The notes beneath the pieces are model-generated. The model was not told the DNA's origin, did not search any database, and saw only the letters and a program-made list of their open reading frames with translations. This document shows positions 44,841-54,706 of a stretch of 64,000 bases of DNA, piece by piece. Made by a program: the position numbers and the translations under genes. Location of the stretch: contig LR134390.1 in NCBI GenBank assembly GCA_900637705.1, positions 744,001 to 808,000 on the forward strand, given 5' to 3'. Each line of letters starts with the position of its first letter. Within the stretch, counting starts at the first letter, position 1. The stretch is from Fusobacterium varium. Its GTDB lineage: Bacteria > Fusobacteriota > Fusobacteriia > Fusobacteriales > Fusobacteriaceae.

Positions 44841-46280
44841 ATGCCGGAAATGACAGGAGTAACTGAAATAAGAAGAAAAAAATATTTTGAAGGAATGAAA
44901 ATTCCCCATACATATGTAATAATTTCATGTATTGTGCTACTTGCATTTATAGCAACATATCTTGTTCCAGCAGGAGTGTATCAAAGGGTTTTGGATCCAG
45001 CATCAGGTAGAAATGTTATAGATCCTACAACTTTCCAGTATGTAGAAAATACTCCTGTAATGTTTTTTTCAATGACTCAGCCTAACCTTTTTACAGCATT
45101 TGTAAAAGGATTAAAAAATTCAGCAGGAATTGTATTTTTTACTTTTCTAGTGTGTGGTTCTTTTAATATGATGCAAAAGACAGGAGCTATTGAAGGTGGA
45201 ATAGCAAGAATAGCTCTTCTATTGAGAAATAAAAGTATGCTTCTTATTCCAATTGTGGTATTTGTATTTTCAATTGGAGGAGTTACAATAGGAATGAATA
45301 CAGAAGCTATCGCATTTGTTCCTTTAGGGATAGTAATGGCAAGAGCACTTGGATTTGATGCCATGGTAGGAATGTCAATAGTAGCTCTTGGAGCAGGAGT
45401 TGGATTTGTTGGAGGATTTGTAAATCCTTTTACAGTTGGGGTAGCTCAACAGGTATCGCAACTTCCTATATATTCTGGAATGGGGTATAGAGTGGTAGTG
45501 TATGTAATTCTTTATATTGTAACTTGTGCTTATATAATTAGGTATGCTCACAAAGTAAAATCTAATCCGGAAAATAGTGTAGTGAAAGAGTTAGAAAAAA
45601 GTGATAATTTTAGTATTGATTTTGATGCTCTTCCAAAACTTACAGGAGCTCAAAAAATTGTTTTAGGAATATTCTTTATAGGTTTTGGAACAATAATCTA
45701 TGGAGTTCTAAAATATGGTTGGGGAACAGATGAACTTATCAGTGTATTTCTATTAATGGGAATATCATCAAGTTTTGTATGTGGAATAGGACCAAGTAAA
45801 ACTGCTGAAAATTTTATAGAAGGGGCTAAAGGAGTATTATTTGGAGCTTTGTCTATTGGAATTGCCAATGCAGTATTAGTAGTTTTACAACAAGGACAAG
45901 TAATAGATTCTATATTACATTCATTATCACAGGCTATTTCTCATCTTCCAGGATATATATCTGTAGTATTAATGTATATAACTCAAATATTTACAAATAT
46001 ATTTATTCCTTCTGGTTCAGGACAAGCAGCAACAACAATGCCAATCATGGCACCATTAGGAGATTTGTTAGGGATTTCAAGACAGACAACAGTTTTAGCA
46101 TTTCAATATGGAGATGGATTTACAAATTATATAAATCCTACAGCAAGTGGGCTAATGAGTTATTTAGCTATAGCAAAAATTCCATATGAAAAATGGATAA
46201 AATGGATGGGACCTTTAATGGGGATATGGTTGTCTATTGGAGCAATAGCAGTTATAATAGCATACTTAACAGGTTATTAA
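44841..46280 (+). CDS. YfcC-family carrier (putative basic amino-acid/peptide-product transporter)
   Basis: 479 residues with about 12 membrane segments and YfcC features: IPHTYVIISCIVLLAFIATYLVPAGVYQR, GIVFFTFLVCGSFNMMQKTGAIEGGI, FVGGFVNPFTVGVAQ and the late FIPSGSGQAATTMPIMAPLGDLLGISRQ, in fragments. Cotranscribed with the M20 deacylase, suggesting it imports that enzyme's acyl-amino-acid or dipeptide substrate. Confidence 0.83.
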   Translation: MPEMTGVTEIRRKKYFEGMKIPHTYVIISCIVLLAFIATYLVPAGVYQRVLDPASGRNVIDPTTFQYVENTPVMFFSMTQPNLFTAFVKGLKNSAGIVFFTFLVCGSFNMMQKTGAIEGGIARIALLLRNKSMLLIPIVVFVFSIGGVTIGMNTEAIAFVPLGIVMARALGFDAMVGMSIVALGAGVGFVGGFVNPFTVGVAQQVSQLPIYSGMGYRVVVYVILYIVTCAYIIRYAHKVKSNPENSVVKELEKSDNFSIDFDALPKLTGAQKIVLGIFFIGFGTIIYGVLKYGWGTDELISVFLLMGISSSFVCGIGPSKTAENFIEGAKGVLFGALSIGIANAVLVVLQQGQVIDSILHSLSQAISHLPGYISVVLMYITQIFTNIFIPSGSGQAATTMPIMAPLGDLLGISRQTTVLAFQYGDGFTNYINPTASGLMSYLAIAKIPYEKWIKWMGPLMGIWLSIGAIAVIIAYLTGY

Positions 46281-46301
46281 AATAAAAAATAAATAATTTA
46301 G

Positions 46302-46374
46302 ATTGGTAATATGACAATGATACAACTTTTGGAAAAGAGCAAAATAAAATTCATAAATAGTATTACCAATTTTT
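46302..46374 (+). terminator. Long-loop hairpin between yfcC and dapF
   Basis: Ten-base perfect arms ATTGGTAATA (46302-46311) and TATTACCAAT (46361-46370) followed by TTTT, with a 49-base loop. It could end the upstream transcript or act as an attenuator leader for dapF, whose ribosome site AGAAAGGAG lies about 25 bases on. Confidence 0.55.
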
Positions 46375-46408
46375 ATATTTTCAGTATAAAATAGAAAGGA
46401 GTAAGAAA

Positions 46409-47245
46409 ATGAAATTTTCAAAAATGCAGGCAGCAGGAAATGATTTTATTCTTGTAAATGGTATGATAGAAAAATCTCTTAATTGGAATGAAACAGCCAA
46501 AAAAGTATGTGATAGACATTTTGGTATAGGAGCTGATGGACTCATGTTTTGTGAAAGCAGTTCAAAAGCAGATATTAAAATGTATTATTATAATTCTGAT
46601 GGTTCAAGAGGAGAGATGTGTGGCAATGGAATAAGATGTTTTGCAAAATTTATATATGATAATGGAATTGTAAAAAAGGAAAAGTTCTCAGTAGAAACAG
46701 ATGCTGGAATAAAATATATTAAACTTGATATAGGAATAGAAGGAAATATAGAATATCTTGAAGTTGATATGGGAAAAATTGATTTTAGGGGAAAAGAAAT
46801 TCCTTGTACTATACAAAAAGAAAATATTTTAGAAGAAGAAATATTTATAGAAAATAAAAAAATAGTTTTTTCAAGTGTACTTATGGGAGTTCCACATACA
46901 ACTATTTTTGTAGAGAATTTTGATGAATATGATGTAAATGAAATAGGAAGCCTTATGGAGAAAAATGATATTTTTCCTGAAAAAACAAATGTGAATTTTG
47001 CTAAAATAATAACAAATGATACTATTATGATAAAAACATGGGAAAGAGGAGCAGGAAGAACACTTGGTTGTGGAACTGGGTGTTGTGCAACAGCAGCTTT
47101 AGCTTATAAGTTAGGAAAAATAAAGAAAAATAAGATAAAACTTTTGGCTGAAGGAGGAGAGCTTTTTATAGAAATAGGTGAGAATTATGAAATAACTATG
47201 TCTGGAAAAGCAGAAACAATATGTCATGGAGAGTTTTTAAAGTAA
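46409..47245 (+). CDS. dapF: Diaminopimelate epimerase DapF
   Basis: 278 residues interconverting LL- and meso-diaminopimelate. Both catalytic cysteines are present: YNSDGSRGEMCGNGIRCFAKF and TWERGAGRTLGCGTGCCATAAL. The N-terminal AAGNDFILV and GIGADGLMF motifs are canonical. With LysA it supplies the last two steps to lysine. AAGGAG ribosome site six to eight bases upstream. Confidence 0.96.
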   Translation: MKFSKMQAAGNDFILVNGMIEKSLNWNETAKKVCDRHFGIGADGLMFCESSSKADIKMYYYNSDGSRGEMCGNGIRCFAKFIYDNGIVKKEKFSVETDAGIKYIKLDIGIEGNIEYLEVDMGKIDFRGKEIPCTIQKENILEEEIFIENKKIVFSSVLMGVPHTTIFVENFDEYDVNEIGSLMEKNDIFPEKTNVNFAKIITNDTIMIKTWERGAGRTLGCGTGCCATAALAYKLGKIKKNKIKLLAEGGELFIEIGENYEITMSGKAETICHGEFLK

Positions 47246-47394
47246 AAAAATATTAAATTCATAATTTTATAATTAAAGATAAAAAAATAATTTATAAAAT
47301 ACAAATATTAAATTTATATATAAATAAGGAAAATTTTAGAATTATTCACTAAATAGAAAAAATTAAATTTTAAATAAAATAGTGAGGTGTTAAA

Positions 47395-48636
47395 ATGGCA
47401 GAGTTGAATAAGAAAAAAAGTGTATGGGAAGCCTATCGTTTTTCTATTATTTTAATAGGGGCGATAATTTTGGGAAGTATCATTGGAACTGTAATGGGAG
47501 AAAAGGCAAAAGTATTTAAACCTTTTGGAGATCTGTTTATCAATGGAATGTTTACGATAGTTGTACCATTAGTAATGGTAACTATAAGTAGTTCAATTTC
47601 AAGTATGAATGATATGTCTAGATTAAAAAGTATTCTTAAAAATTTAATACTTGTATTTGTTTCAACAGGATTTATAGCTGCAATAATAATATTAATTGTG
47701 GTGAATATTTTCCCTCCAGCTCAGGGAGTAAATCTTAATATTCCAGCAGCAGAAGCATTAAAGCCTTTTCAGACTGGAGATCAGATAGTAAAAGCAATAA
47801 CTGTTACAGATTTTCCAGAACTTATTTCAAGAAAAAATATGCTTCCACTTATTTTATTTTCAATAGTATTTGGTTTATGTGTAAATATGGTTGGAGAAAA
47901 GGGAAGAAAAATTGCTGATGGACTAGATGCACTAGCAGAAGTATTTTTAAAGATGATAAATTTGTTAATGTATTATGCACCAATAGGGTTAGGAGCTTAT
48001 TTTGCAGCACTTGTAGGAGAATATGGAAAAGAGTTAATAGGTTCATATACAAGAGCTATGATAATTTATTATCCATTATGTTTTGCGTATTTTATTTTTA
48101 TGTTTCCAGTGTATGGATATGTAGCTGGAGGGAAAGCTGGGCTAAAATCATTGAAGCATCTTCTTTCTCCAGCTATAACTTCTCTTGCCACTCAGAGTAG
48201 TATAGCTACTCTTCCAGTAAATTTAGAGGCAGCAGGAAAGATTGGAGTTCCAAAGGATATAAGAGAGATAGTACTTCCAATAGGAGCAACTGCTCATATG
48301 GACGGAACAGTATTCAGCTCTATATTAAAGATATCATTTTTATTTGGGATATTTGGTGTTCCATTTACTGGAGCAGGAACTTATATAAGTGCTATTCTTC
48401 TTTCAATAGTTGGAGGAGTAGTAATGTCAGGAGTTCCAGGTGGAGGACTTATAGGTGAGATGTTGATAGTAACTATGTATGGATTTCCACCAGAAGCATT
48501 TCCTATAATAGCTACAATTGGATATCTTGTTGATCCACCTGCTACAATGATAAATGCAACTGGAGATACAGTAGCAGCTATGCTTGTAACAAGAATGGTA
48601 GAAGGAAAAGATTGGATTAAGAAAAATCTGGGATAA
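47395..48636 (+). CDS. Dicarboxylate/amino acid:cation symporter (DAACS)
   Basis: 413 residues, GltP/SstT-like. Seen: FGDLFINGMFTIVVPLVMVTISSSI near the N-terminus, the serine-rich hairpin SLATQSSIATLPVNLEAAGK (equivalent to the conserved SSSAATLP loop), PIGATAHMDGTVF and the C-terminal DPPATMINATGDTVAAMLVTRM. Imports acidic or neutral amino acids with sodium or protons. Own leader with GAGGTG site; loosely linked to dapF. Confidence 0.88.
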   Translation: MAELNKKKSVWEAYRFSIILIGAIILGSIIGTVMGEKAKVFKPFGDLFINGMFTIVVPLVMVTISSSISSMNDMSRLKSILKNLILVFVSTGFIAAIIILIVVNIFPPAQGVNLNIPAAEALKPFQTGDQIVKAITVTDFPELISRKNMLPLILFSIVFGLCVNMVGEKGRKIADGLDALAEVFLKMINLLMYYAPIGLGAYFAALVGEYGKELIGSYTRAMIIYYPLCFAYFIFMFPVYGYVAGGKAGLKSLKHLLSPAITSLATQSSIATLPVNLEAAGKIGVPKDIREIVLPIGATAHMDGTVFSSILKISFLFGIFGVPFTGAGTYISAILLSIVGGVVMSGVPGGGLIGEMLIVTMYGFPPEAFPIIATIGYLVDPPATMINATGDTVAAMLVTRMVEGKDWIKKNLG

Positions 48637-48795
48637 TATATGTGCAGTATTTTGAAGAGAATGAACATATAGATGGAATGAATTTCTATCTTTGCTCATT
48701 CTCTTTTTTTGTAAAATTAAAAAAAATTATTGTATTATATCAGAAAAAGGAATAAAATAAGAAGTAAAATTAATATACTTATGGAGGATTTCATT

Positions 48796-50370
48796 ATGAA
48801 TTCTGAAAAAACTGCAGAAGATAATTTAAGATTATTACAAAAGGGAAGCGGAAAACTGTATATGCTCTGTTTAGGTGTTGGGATAATGACAGGTCTTATT
48901 GTTTCCGTTTATAGATGGGGATTAGGATATGCTAACCATATTAGGGAAAGTATTTTTAGTCATGAAGATATGGAAAGTCCAATGTTTCTAGCTATGGTAT
49001 GGGTAGGATTTATTGGTATTGGTTTGTTAGTGGATTTGATTGCAAAAAAATATCCTAAAACATCTGGTAGTGGTATACCTCAAGTAAAAGGAATAATTTT
49101 AAGGCAACTTGATTATGTGAAATGGTTTCAAGAGTTGATTGCAAAATTCATTGGGGGATTGTTTGGAATTGGGTGTGGACTTTCTCTAGGGAGAGAAGGA
49201 CCTTCTGTACAGCTGGGTTCTTATATTGGATATGGAGTTACTAAAATCTTTAAGAGAGATTCTGTTGAAAAGAAATATCTGGTAACAAGTGGAGCAAGTG
49301 CAGGATTAGCAGGAGCTTTTGGAGCACCTTTAGCTGGAGTTATGTTTAGTTTGGAAGAGCTGCATAAATTTATATCTTCTAAACTTTTAATATGTACTTT
49401 TTTAGCTAGTATTGCATCTGATTTTGTAGGAAGAAGAATATTTGGTATGCAGACAGCTTTTAATCTAACTGTAAATTATCCTAAGGAAATAAACCCTTAT
49501 TTTCAATTTGGTTTATTTGTTTGTTTTGGTATAGTTATAGCATTTTTTGGAAAAATATTTACAATGACTTTAGTAAAAATTCAAGATATATATAAAGGAG
49601 CTAAATTACCAAGATGGGCAAAAGTTTCTTTTGTTATGACAACTTCATTTATTTTATGTTTTATTCTACCAGAAGTTACAGGTGGAGGACATGAATTAGT
49701 TGAAGAAATGGCAGGAGGAAATAGAACTATAAAGTTACTTGTTATTATATTTGTTGTAAAATTATTATTTACAGCACTATCATATGCAACAGGTTTTGCT
49801 GGAGGAATATTTCTTCCAATGTTAGTATTGGGAGCTATATTAGGAAAGATATATGGAATACTGTTGGTTAATATATTAGGTGTAGGTCCAGAATTTATAC
49901 CTCATTACATGGTATTAGGAATGGCAGGATATTTTGTAGCAGTAGTAAGAGCTCCTATAACAGGAGCAGTTCTTATTCTAGAAATGACAGGAAATTTTGA
50001 TCATTTACTTGCACTTGTAACAGTTTCTGTGATAGCATATTATATAACAGATTTATTAGGATTAGAACCAATCTATGAGATTCTTTATGAAAAAATGGCA
50101 AAAGATGTTCCTAGTGAAAAAGTGGAACCTAGTAAAAAAACTATAATAACTGTCCCAGTAACAGGTGAATCTGAACTAGATGGAAAGAGAATATGCGAAA
50201 TAAAATGGGCTGAAGATATTTTAGTAGTAGCTATCATCAGAAATGAACATGAAATAATTCCAAAAGGAAATACCAAAATAGAGGCTGGAGATAGAATAAC
50301 AATACTTCTTCCAGAAAAGAAAGTTCATATTATGAAAGAGAGTTTATATAAATTAGGTACATGTAGTTAA
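48796..50370 (+). CDS. ClC chloride channel/antiporter with C-terminal TrkA-C domain
   Basis: 524 residues from the ATG at 48796 (TATGGAGGA box upstream; an earlier ATG at 48730 lacks one). ClC selectivity motifs GSGIPQVKG, GREGPSVQLGSYIG (with the gating glutamate of transporters) and GFAGGIFLPMLVLGA are all present, followed near residues 455-520 by a TrkA-C/RCK_C regulatory domain (ELDGKRICEIKWAEDILVV, AGDRITILLP). Probably a Cl-/H+ exchanger in the inner membrane. Confidence 0.93.
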   Translation: MNSEKTAEDNLRLLQKGSGKLYMLCLGVGIMTGLIVSVYRWGLGYANHIRESIFSHEDMESPMFLAMVWVGFIGIGLLVDLIAKKYPKTSGSGIPQVKGIILRQLDYVKWFQELIAKFIGGLFGIGCGLSLGREGPSVQLGSYIGYGVTKIFKRDSVEKKYLVTSGASAGLAGAFGAPLAGVMFSLEELHKFISSKLLICTFLASIASDFVGRRIFGMQTAFNLTVNYPKEINPYFQFGLFVCFGIVIAFFGKIFTMTLVKIQDIYKGAKLPRWAKVSFVMTTSFILCFILPEVTGGGHELVEEMAGGNRTIKLLVIIFVVKLLFTALSYATGFAGGIFLPMLVLGAILGKIYGILLVNILGVGPEFIPHYMVLGMAGYFVAVVRAPITGAVLILEMTGNFDHLLALVTVSVIAYYITDLLGLEPIYEILYEKMAKDVPSEKVEPSKKTIITVPVTGESELDGKRICEIKWAEDILVVAIIRNEHEIIPKGNTKIEAGDRITILLPEKKVHIMKESLYKLGTCS

Positions 50371-50398
50371 TTAAAATATCTAAAATGGGGGAGTAAAT

Positions 50399-50859
50399 AT
50401 GGAATTTAAGGTAGAGCATCCACATTTTGTAGAAAATAAAATAACTTGGGAAATTTCTGGACTAAAAAGTACACTTAAATATAATGGAAAACCTGTTAAA
50501 TTAAAATGGGGAAAAACAAAGTTGTTTGATGATTATGGAATTGAAAGAGAAGTAAAAATATCAGATAATTTTTTTAATTCTCCAATGATAGTTATTGATA
50601 AAATAGAGAAAATAAAAGTAATGGAAGATTATTCAAAGATAGCATATTTTTTTATAATACCTTCTTTCTTCTTTTTAATAATAGGAGGAGCTTTAGGGGC
50701 AGTATTTGCAGTGGCTAATATTTATTTTGTAAGAAATAATTTCCTTACAGATAGACCATTAGGAATAAAAATAGGTTTGAGTATTCTTTCTACTATTGGA
50801 GGAATAATATTTTGTTAGGTTTATCAATAATATTTACAATTTTGATAAGAGGATTTTAA
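50399..50859 (+). pseudogene. Small membrane protein, likely frameshifted near its end
   Basis: As read, 139 residues (50399-50818) end in IGGIIFC. The next bases continue hydrophobic coding in another frame (LLGLSIIFTILIRGF, stop at 50857-50859), joined by one extra T in the ATATTTTG stretch, giving about 153 residues. The N-terminal 75 residues are soluble and charged; two or three membrane helices follow (YFFIIPSFFFLIIGGALGAVFAVANIYFV). Unrecognised. GGGGGAG ribosome site; 28 bases after the ClC gene, so probably cotranscribed. Confidence 0.6.
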
Positions 50860-50935
50860 ATAATTAACATAAAAGTGGTTCAAAAGTAGGGAATTAAATT
50901 TTTAACTTTTGAACTATTTTTTTAGGAGGGATATA

Positions 50936-51814
50936 ATGCTTGACTTTAGGATTTATACATTTCTGGAATTGTGTAAAACATTGAGTTATACTAAAACTGC
51001 TGAAAAACTTCATATGACACAACCAGCAGTAACTCAGCATATAAAATTTTTAGAAGAATTTTATAAAAACAAATTATTTTTATATTCAGGAAGAACTTTA
51101 TCGTTAACGGAGTATGGGAAACTACTGCATCGTTATTTAGTAGCAATGAATTCCGACTCTGAAAAAGTAAGAGAAAAAATATTAAATCTTTCATCAAATA
51201 ATCACACTTTAAATTTTGGAGCAACACTTACAATAGGTGAATATGTGATTCCAAAGGTGTTGAGAAAACTTTCCTCAGATTATCCAGAGATAAATGTATC
51301 CATTTCTGTAAAAGATACTAAATTATTATTAGAAAAATTAGAAAATGGAGATATAGAATTTCTTTTAGTAGAGGGATTTTTTGAAAAAACTAAATATGAT
51401 TCATTTCTTTTTTCAAAAGAAGAGTTTGTTGCAGTATGTTCTAATAAAAATAGATTTTCTCAAGGAGAATTTACATTTGAGGACCTTTTAGAAGAAAGAA
51501 TAATAGTTAGAGAAAAGGATCTGGAAGCAGAGATATTTTTGAAAAAATATTATATGATAATAATCTTTCTATTAATGATTTTAATAAAAATATGAAATAG
51601 AAAATATAAAAATAATAAAAGAAATGGTAAAAATAATGCAGGTATAACTTTTATATATAAAACAGCGATTGAAGAAGAAATTAAAAAGGGAGAAATTACA
51701 GTAATAAAATTGAAAAATTTTCATGCTGAGAGAGAATTTAATTTTGTTTTTTTAAAAGATAGTATACATAAACAGGAATATAAAAATTGGTTTGAATTTA
51801 TGAAAAAATGCTAA
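50936..51814 (+). pseudogene. LysR-family regulator with several frameshifts
   Basis: Starts at the ATG at 50936 with AGGAGG upstream. The N-terminal winged helix is clear (FLELCKTLSYTKTAEKLHMTQPAVTQHIKFLEE), followed by the substrate-binding domain (LNFGATLTIGEYVIPKVL). Frame is lost near 51545. The remaining C-terminal sequence can be read to 51814 only through three frame changes (DNNLSINDFNKN, then ENIKIIKEMVK, then NAGITFIYKTAIEEEIKKGEI). All three need one added base in short A/T runs. Related to the intact LysR gene at 53771. Regulated target unknown. Confidence 0.72.
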
Positions 51815-51891
51815 ATTTATTTTAATAGTAGAAGTTTTTATTGAAATGGGATATTACATAAATAAAGTTTGTCAATCTTTGGGAGGGATTT

Positions 51892-52311
51892 ATGTTTAAA
51901 AAAATTGATAAGTTTGTATTTTGGGTGAGAATAAATTCAATTATTATTTTAGCACTTTTTATATTCTTATATGGAATATTATATGGATTATCATATATAA
52001 ATTTTGATATAGATACAAGTAAGATAGTAAATTATATGAATATTATTTGTTATATAATTTTCTTTTTTTACAAACAAAAAGATAAGTTTTTTAAACTAAA
52101 ATATTTTTTTTGTTATGTAATCGTTAGTTTTATTGTAGGAAGAGCTATAGATTTTTTAGTGATAGCTTTTTCTATAGAAGAATTCATAAAAATTGCAAAA
52201 ATTAGTGAAAGTTTATCGTTTTTTATTATATCAATTGTTTTAGAAAGTTACCTAGAAGGTTTTCTATATCAAACTTTTAAAGAGATTTCATATAAAAGGA
52301 ATAATAATTAA
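51892..52311 (+). CDS. Small integral membrane protein, paralogue of 26810-27205
   Basis: 139 residues with four or five hydrophobic segments; ends in EGFLYQTFKEISYKRNNN. The loop DKFFKLKYFFCYVIVSF and overall size match the protein at 26810-27205. GGGAGGGA ribosome site. Unrecognised; both copies are monocistronic and near membrane or transport genes. Confidence 0.6.
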   Translation: MFKKIDKFVFWVRINSIIILALFIFLYGILYGLSYINFDIDTSKIVNYMNIICYIIFFFYKQKDKFFKLKYFFCYVIVSFIVGRAIDFLVIAFSIEEFIKIAKISESLSFFIISIVLESYLEGFLYQTFKEISYKRNNN

Positions 52312-52460
52312 ATTTTAATGAAATAAAAATATCTGTAGATAAAAAGAGAATAGTACATTTGCATTTCAAGTACCATTTTAATTTTATTAGAGTTTTAAAG
52401 CACAAGACATATCAAATATATTAACTTAAAAATTAAAAAAAAGAAGAGGAAAACAAAAAA

Positions 52461-52486
52461 AGCTGCCAGCAGGCAGCCATTTTTTA
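52461..52486 (-). terminator. Terminator after chromate transporter genes
   Basis: Stem GCTGCC/GGCAGC with an AGCA loop (52462-52477), flanked by A and T runs on both sides and adjoining the stop codon of the leftward gene. Able to end transcripts from either direction. Confidence 0.8.
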
Positions 52487-53056
52487 AACTAAAAATTCAT
52501 ATATACCTATTCCAAAAACTCCAGATACAAGCATCACACAAATTGGATTTATTTTAAATTTTCTAAGAGCTATAACAGCACAAAGAAAAATTGCTACAGA
52601 GATATAATTGATATGGTTTTCTTGAATATTTATTTTATCACCAAAAAATGCAATAAGTGCTATTGTAGTTCCAGCAGAGGCTATAAGTCCAACTACTGCA
52701 GGACGTAATCCTCTTAAAATTCCTTTGATGATTTTAAGATCTCCATATTTAAAATAAAGGAATGTAAAAATCATCACTACAATAAAAGAGGGAGTAATAC
52801 AGCCAAGAGTTGCAACAAGAGCCCCTTTTATTCCAGCTATTTGTATTCCTACAAATGTAGCACAATTTAAAGATACAGAACCTGGAGTCATTTCAGCAAT
52901 AGTTATAATATCTGTAAATTCTTTTAATGTAAGCCATTGATGTAAATCAACGACTTGAGATTTGATAAGAGGCATTGCTGCATATCCTCCTCCTATACTA
53001 AATAATCCTATTTTGAAAAAACTTATAAATAAGTTTAAATATATCATAAGTGTCAC
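52484..53056 (-). CDS. Chromate transporter (ChrA-like), half protein
   Basis: 190 residues, about five membrane segments: FFKIGLFSIGGGYAAMPLIKSQVV and ITIAEMTPGSVSLNCATFVGIQIAG are the CHR-domain motifs. One half of a short-chain CHR pair; both halves are needed for activity in studied systems. Reported substrate is chromate or sulfate-like oxyanions. Separated by six bases from its partner. Confidence 0.87.
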   Translation of the reverse strand: MTLMIYLNLFISFFKIGLFSIGGGYAAMPLIKSQVVDLHQWLTLKEFTDIITIAEMTPGSVSLNCATFVGIQIAGIKGALVATLGCITPSFIVVMIFTFLYFKYGDLKIIKGILRGLRPAVVGLIASAGTTIALIAFFGDKINIQENHINYISVAIFLCAVIALRKFKINPICVMLVSGVFGIGIYEFLV

Positions 53057-53062
53057 CTCTCT

Positions 53063-53638
53063 TTAAAGATTTTGAGTTTTAAATTTATAGCTGCTAGAAA
53101 TTGCACCAATAAATCCACAAATTAGAACTATAAATATAATATTAATTTCAAAGAAGTATACTGCAATAAATACAGCTATTGTCATTAAACTAAAGATTAA
53201 TTCCTTTTTCTTTACTACATCTTTAGCAAGAGAAAATGTTACATCAAAAATAATTGCTGCAATAGCAGCTTGCATGCCTTTCATTAGGGCATTTACTGTT
53301 ACATTATCTTTAAAAGAGATATAAAATAGTGAAACTATTGATAATGTAATAAGTGGTGGAAGAGCAGTAGCTGTTATAGAAATTAACGCTCCTGGGATAC
53401 CTGCCAATTTGTATCCGACTAGGATAGATATATTAATAGATAGTGAACCAGGTGATGATTGAGCAATAGCTATAAGATTCAATATCTCTTTTTCTTCTAT
53501 CCAATGATATTCTTTTACAAATTTTTTTCTCATAAGAGAAACAATAACAAATCCTCCCCCAAATGTAAATGCACTAAGGTAAAGCATGGTTGTAAAAAGT
53601 TTCCAATAGCTTTTTTTCTGTAAAGTTAACTTTTCCAT
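53063..53638 (-). CDS. Chromate transporter (ChrA-like), half protein
   Basis: 191 residues, the other CHR half: LSAFTFGGGFVIVSLMRKKFVKEY and LIAIAQSSPGSLSINISILVGYKLAG, in fragments. First gene of the pair, divergent from the LysR gene at 53771. The intergenic region contains the palindrome TTATA-N13-TATAA (about 53687-53709), which resembles a LysR box, so the regulator probably controls this pair. Confidence 0.87.
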   Translation of the reverse strand: MEKLTLQKKSYWKLFTTMLYLSAFTFGGGFVIVSLMRKKFVKEYHWIEEKEILNLIAIAQSSPGSLSINISILVGYKLAGIPGALISITATALPPLITLSIVSLFYISFKDNVTVNALMKGMQAAIAAIIFDVTFSLAKDVVKKKELIFSLMTIAVFIAVYFFEINIIFIVLICGFIGAISSSYKFKTQNL

Positions 53639-53770
53639 AATTTACCTCCATTTTTTCTAATATTTCTTTTTAATTTTATACACTTATTATATAACTTGTT
53701 TAATTATAAAAAAATAATATAATATTATAAAGTATATAATTTTTTTTATATGATAAAGGAAGTGATGATT

Positions 53771-54649
53771 GTGACATTAAGACATATTAGAATTTTTTTA
53801 GCAGTGTGTAAGTATAATAATGTAACTATGGCAGCTAAAGAACTATTTATAGCTCAGCCAGCTGCAAGTTTAGCTATAAAAGAATTGGAAGAATATTATG
53901 GAATAAAGCTTTTTGATAGAATATCTAAAAGACTTTATATAACAGAACCAGGAAAAAAATTTTTAAGTTATGCTTCACACATAACCTCTCTTTTTGATGA
54001 GATGGAAAAAGAATTAAAATGTCATGATTTAGTTAATAACTTAAAGATAGGAGCAACTATTGCTACTGGAACATATTTTATGCCAAAATATGTTGAAAAA
54101 TTTGCTGAGATACGTCCAGGAATAAAAATAAATGTATATATAGAAAATTCAAAAGTAATAGAAAATAAATTACTGACAAATGAATTGGATTTGGCTATAA
54201 TTGATGGAATTATTCATTCGGAAAATATAATAAGCGATCCTATTTTAGATGATAAACTTGTAATAATATGCAGTCCTAAGAATCCATTGGCTCAAAAAGA
54301 AACTGTATCTTTAGAAGAAATAAAGAATCAAAATTTTCTTTTGAGGGAAAGAGGGAGTGGAACAAGGGAATTATTTGACAGTATTCTTTTTTCAAGAGGG
54401 ATAACTATAGAGCCATTATGGGAAAGTATTAGTACAAGAGCTTTGGTAATTGCTGTACAGCAGAATATAGGGATAGCAGTATTACCTTATTATCTTGTAA
54501 AAGAGGAGCTTGAGAAAAAAATTGTATCAAGAGTAAGGATAAAAAACATAAAGTTTGTAAGAAAATTCAATATTATTCATCACAAAAATAAATATTTAAG
54601 TTCATCTGCAATATCTTTTATTGAAATGTGTAAAAATATGGAGAAATAA
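53771..54649 (+). CDS. LysR-family transcriptional regulator
   Basis: About 292 residues; the GTG at 53771 has AAGGAAG eight bases upstream, while the ATG at 53750 lies before that box. Winged-helix start (LRHIRIFLAVCKYNNVTMAAKELFIAQPAASLAIKELEEYYG, in parts), then the effector-binding domain (LKIGATIATGTYFMPKYV, LLRERGSGTRELFDSIL). Divergent from the chromate-type transporter pair and likely its regulator. Confidence 0.9.
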   Translation: MTLRHIRIFLAVCKYNNVTMAAKELFIAQPAASLAIKELEEYYGIKLFDRISKRLYITEPGKKFLSYASHITSLFDEMEKELKCHDLVNNLKIGATIATGTYFMPKYVEKFAEIRPGIKINVYIENSKVIENKLLTNELDLAIIDGIIHSENIISDPILDDKLVIICSPKNPLAQKETVSLEEIKNQNFLLRERGSGTRELFDSILFSRGITIEPLWESISTRALVIAVQQNIGIAVLPYYLVKEELEKKIVSRVRIKNIKFVRKFNIIHHKNKYLSSSAISFIEMCKNMEK

Positions 54650-54650
54650 A

Positions 54651-54696
54651 AAATGAGGGGAGTCATAATTTCTTATGATTCGCCTCATTTTTACTA
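54651..54696. terminator. Bidirectional terminator between LysR and M20 genes
   Basis: Long stem: AAATGAGG pairs with CCTCATTT and TCATAA with TTATGA around a TTTC loop, A run before and T run after. Shared by convergent genes. Confidence 0.88.
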
Positions 54697-54706
54697 TTAA
54701 AAAAAA

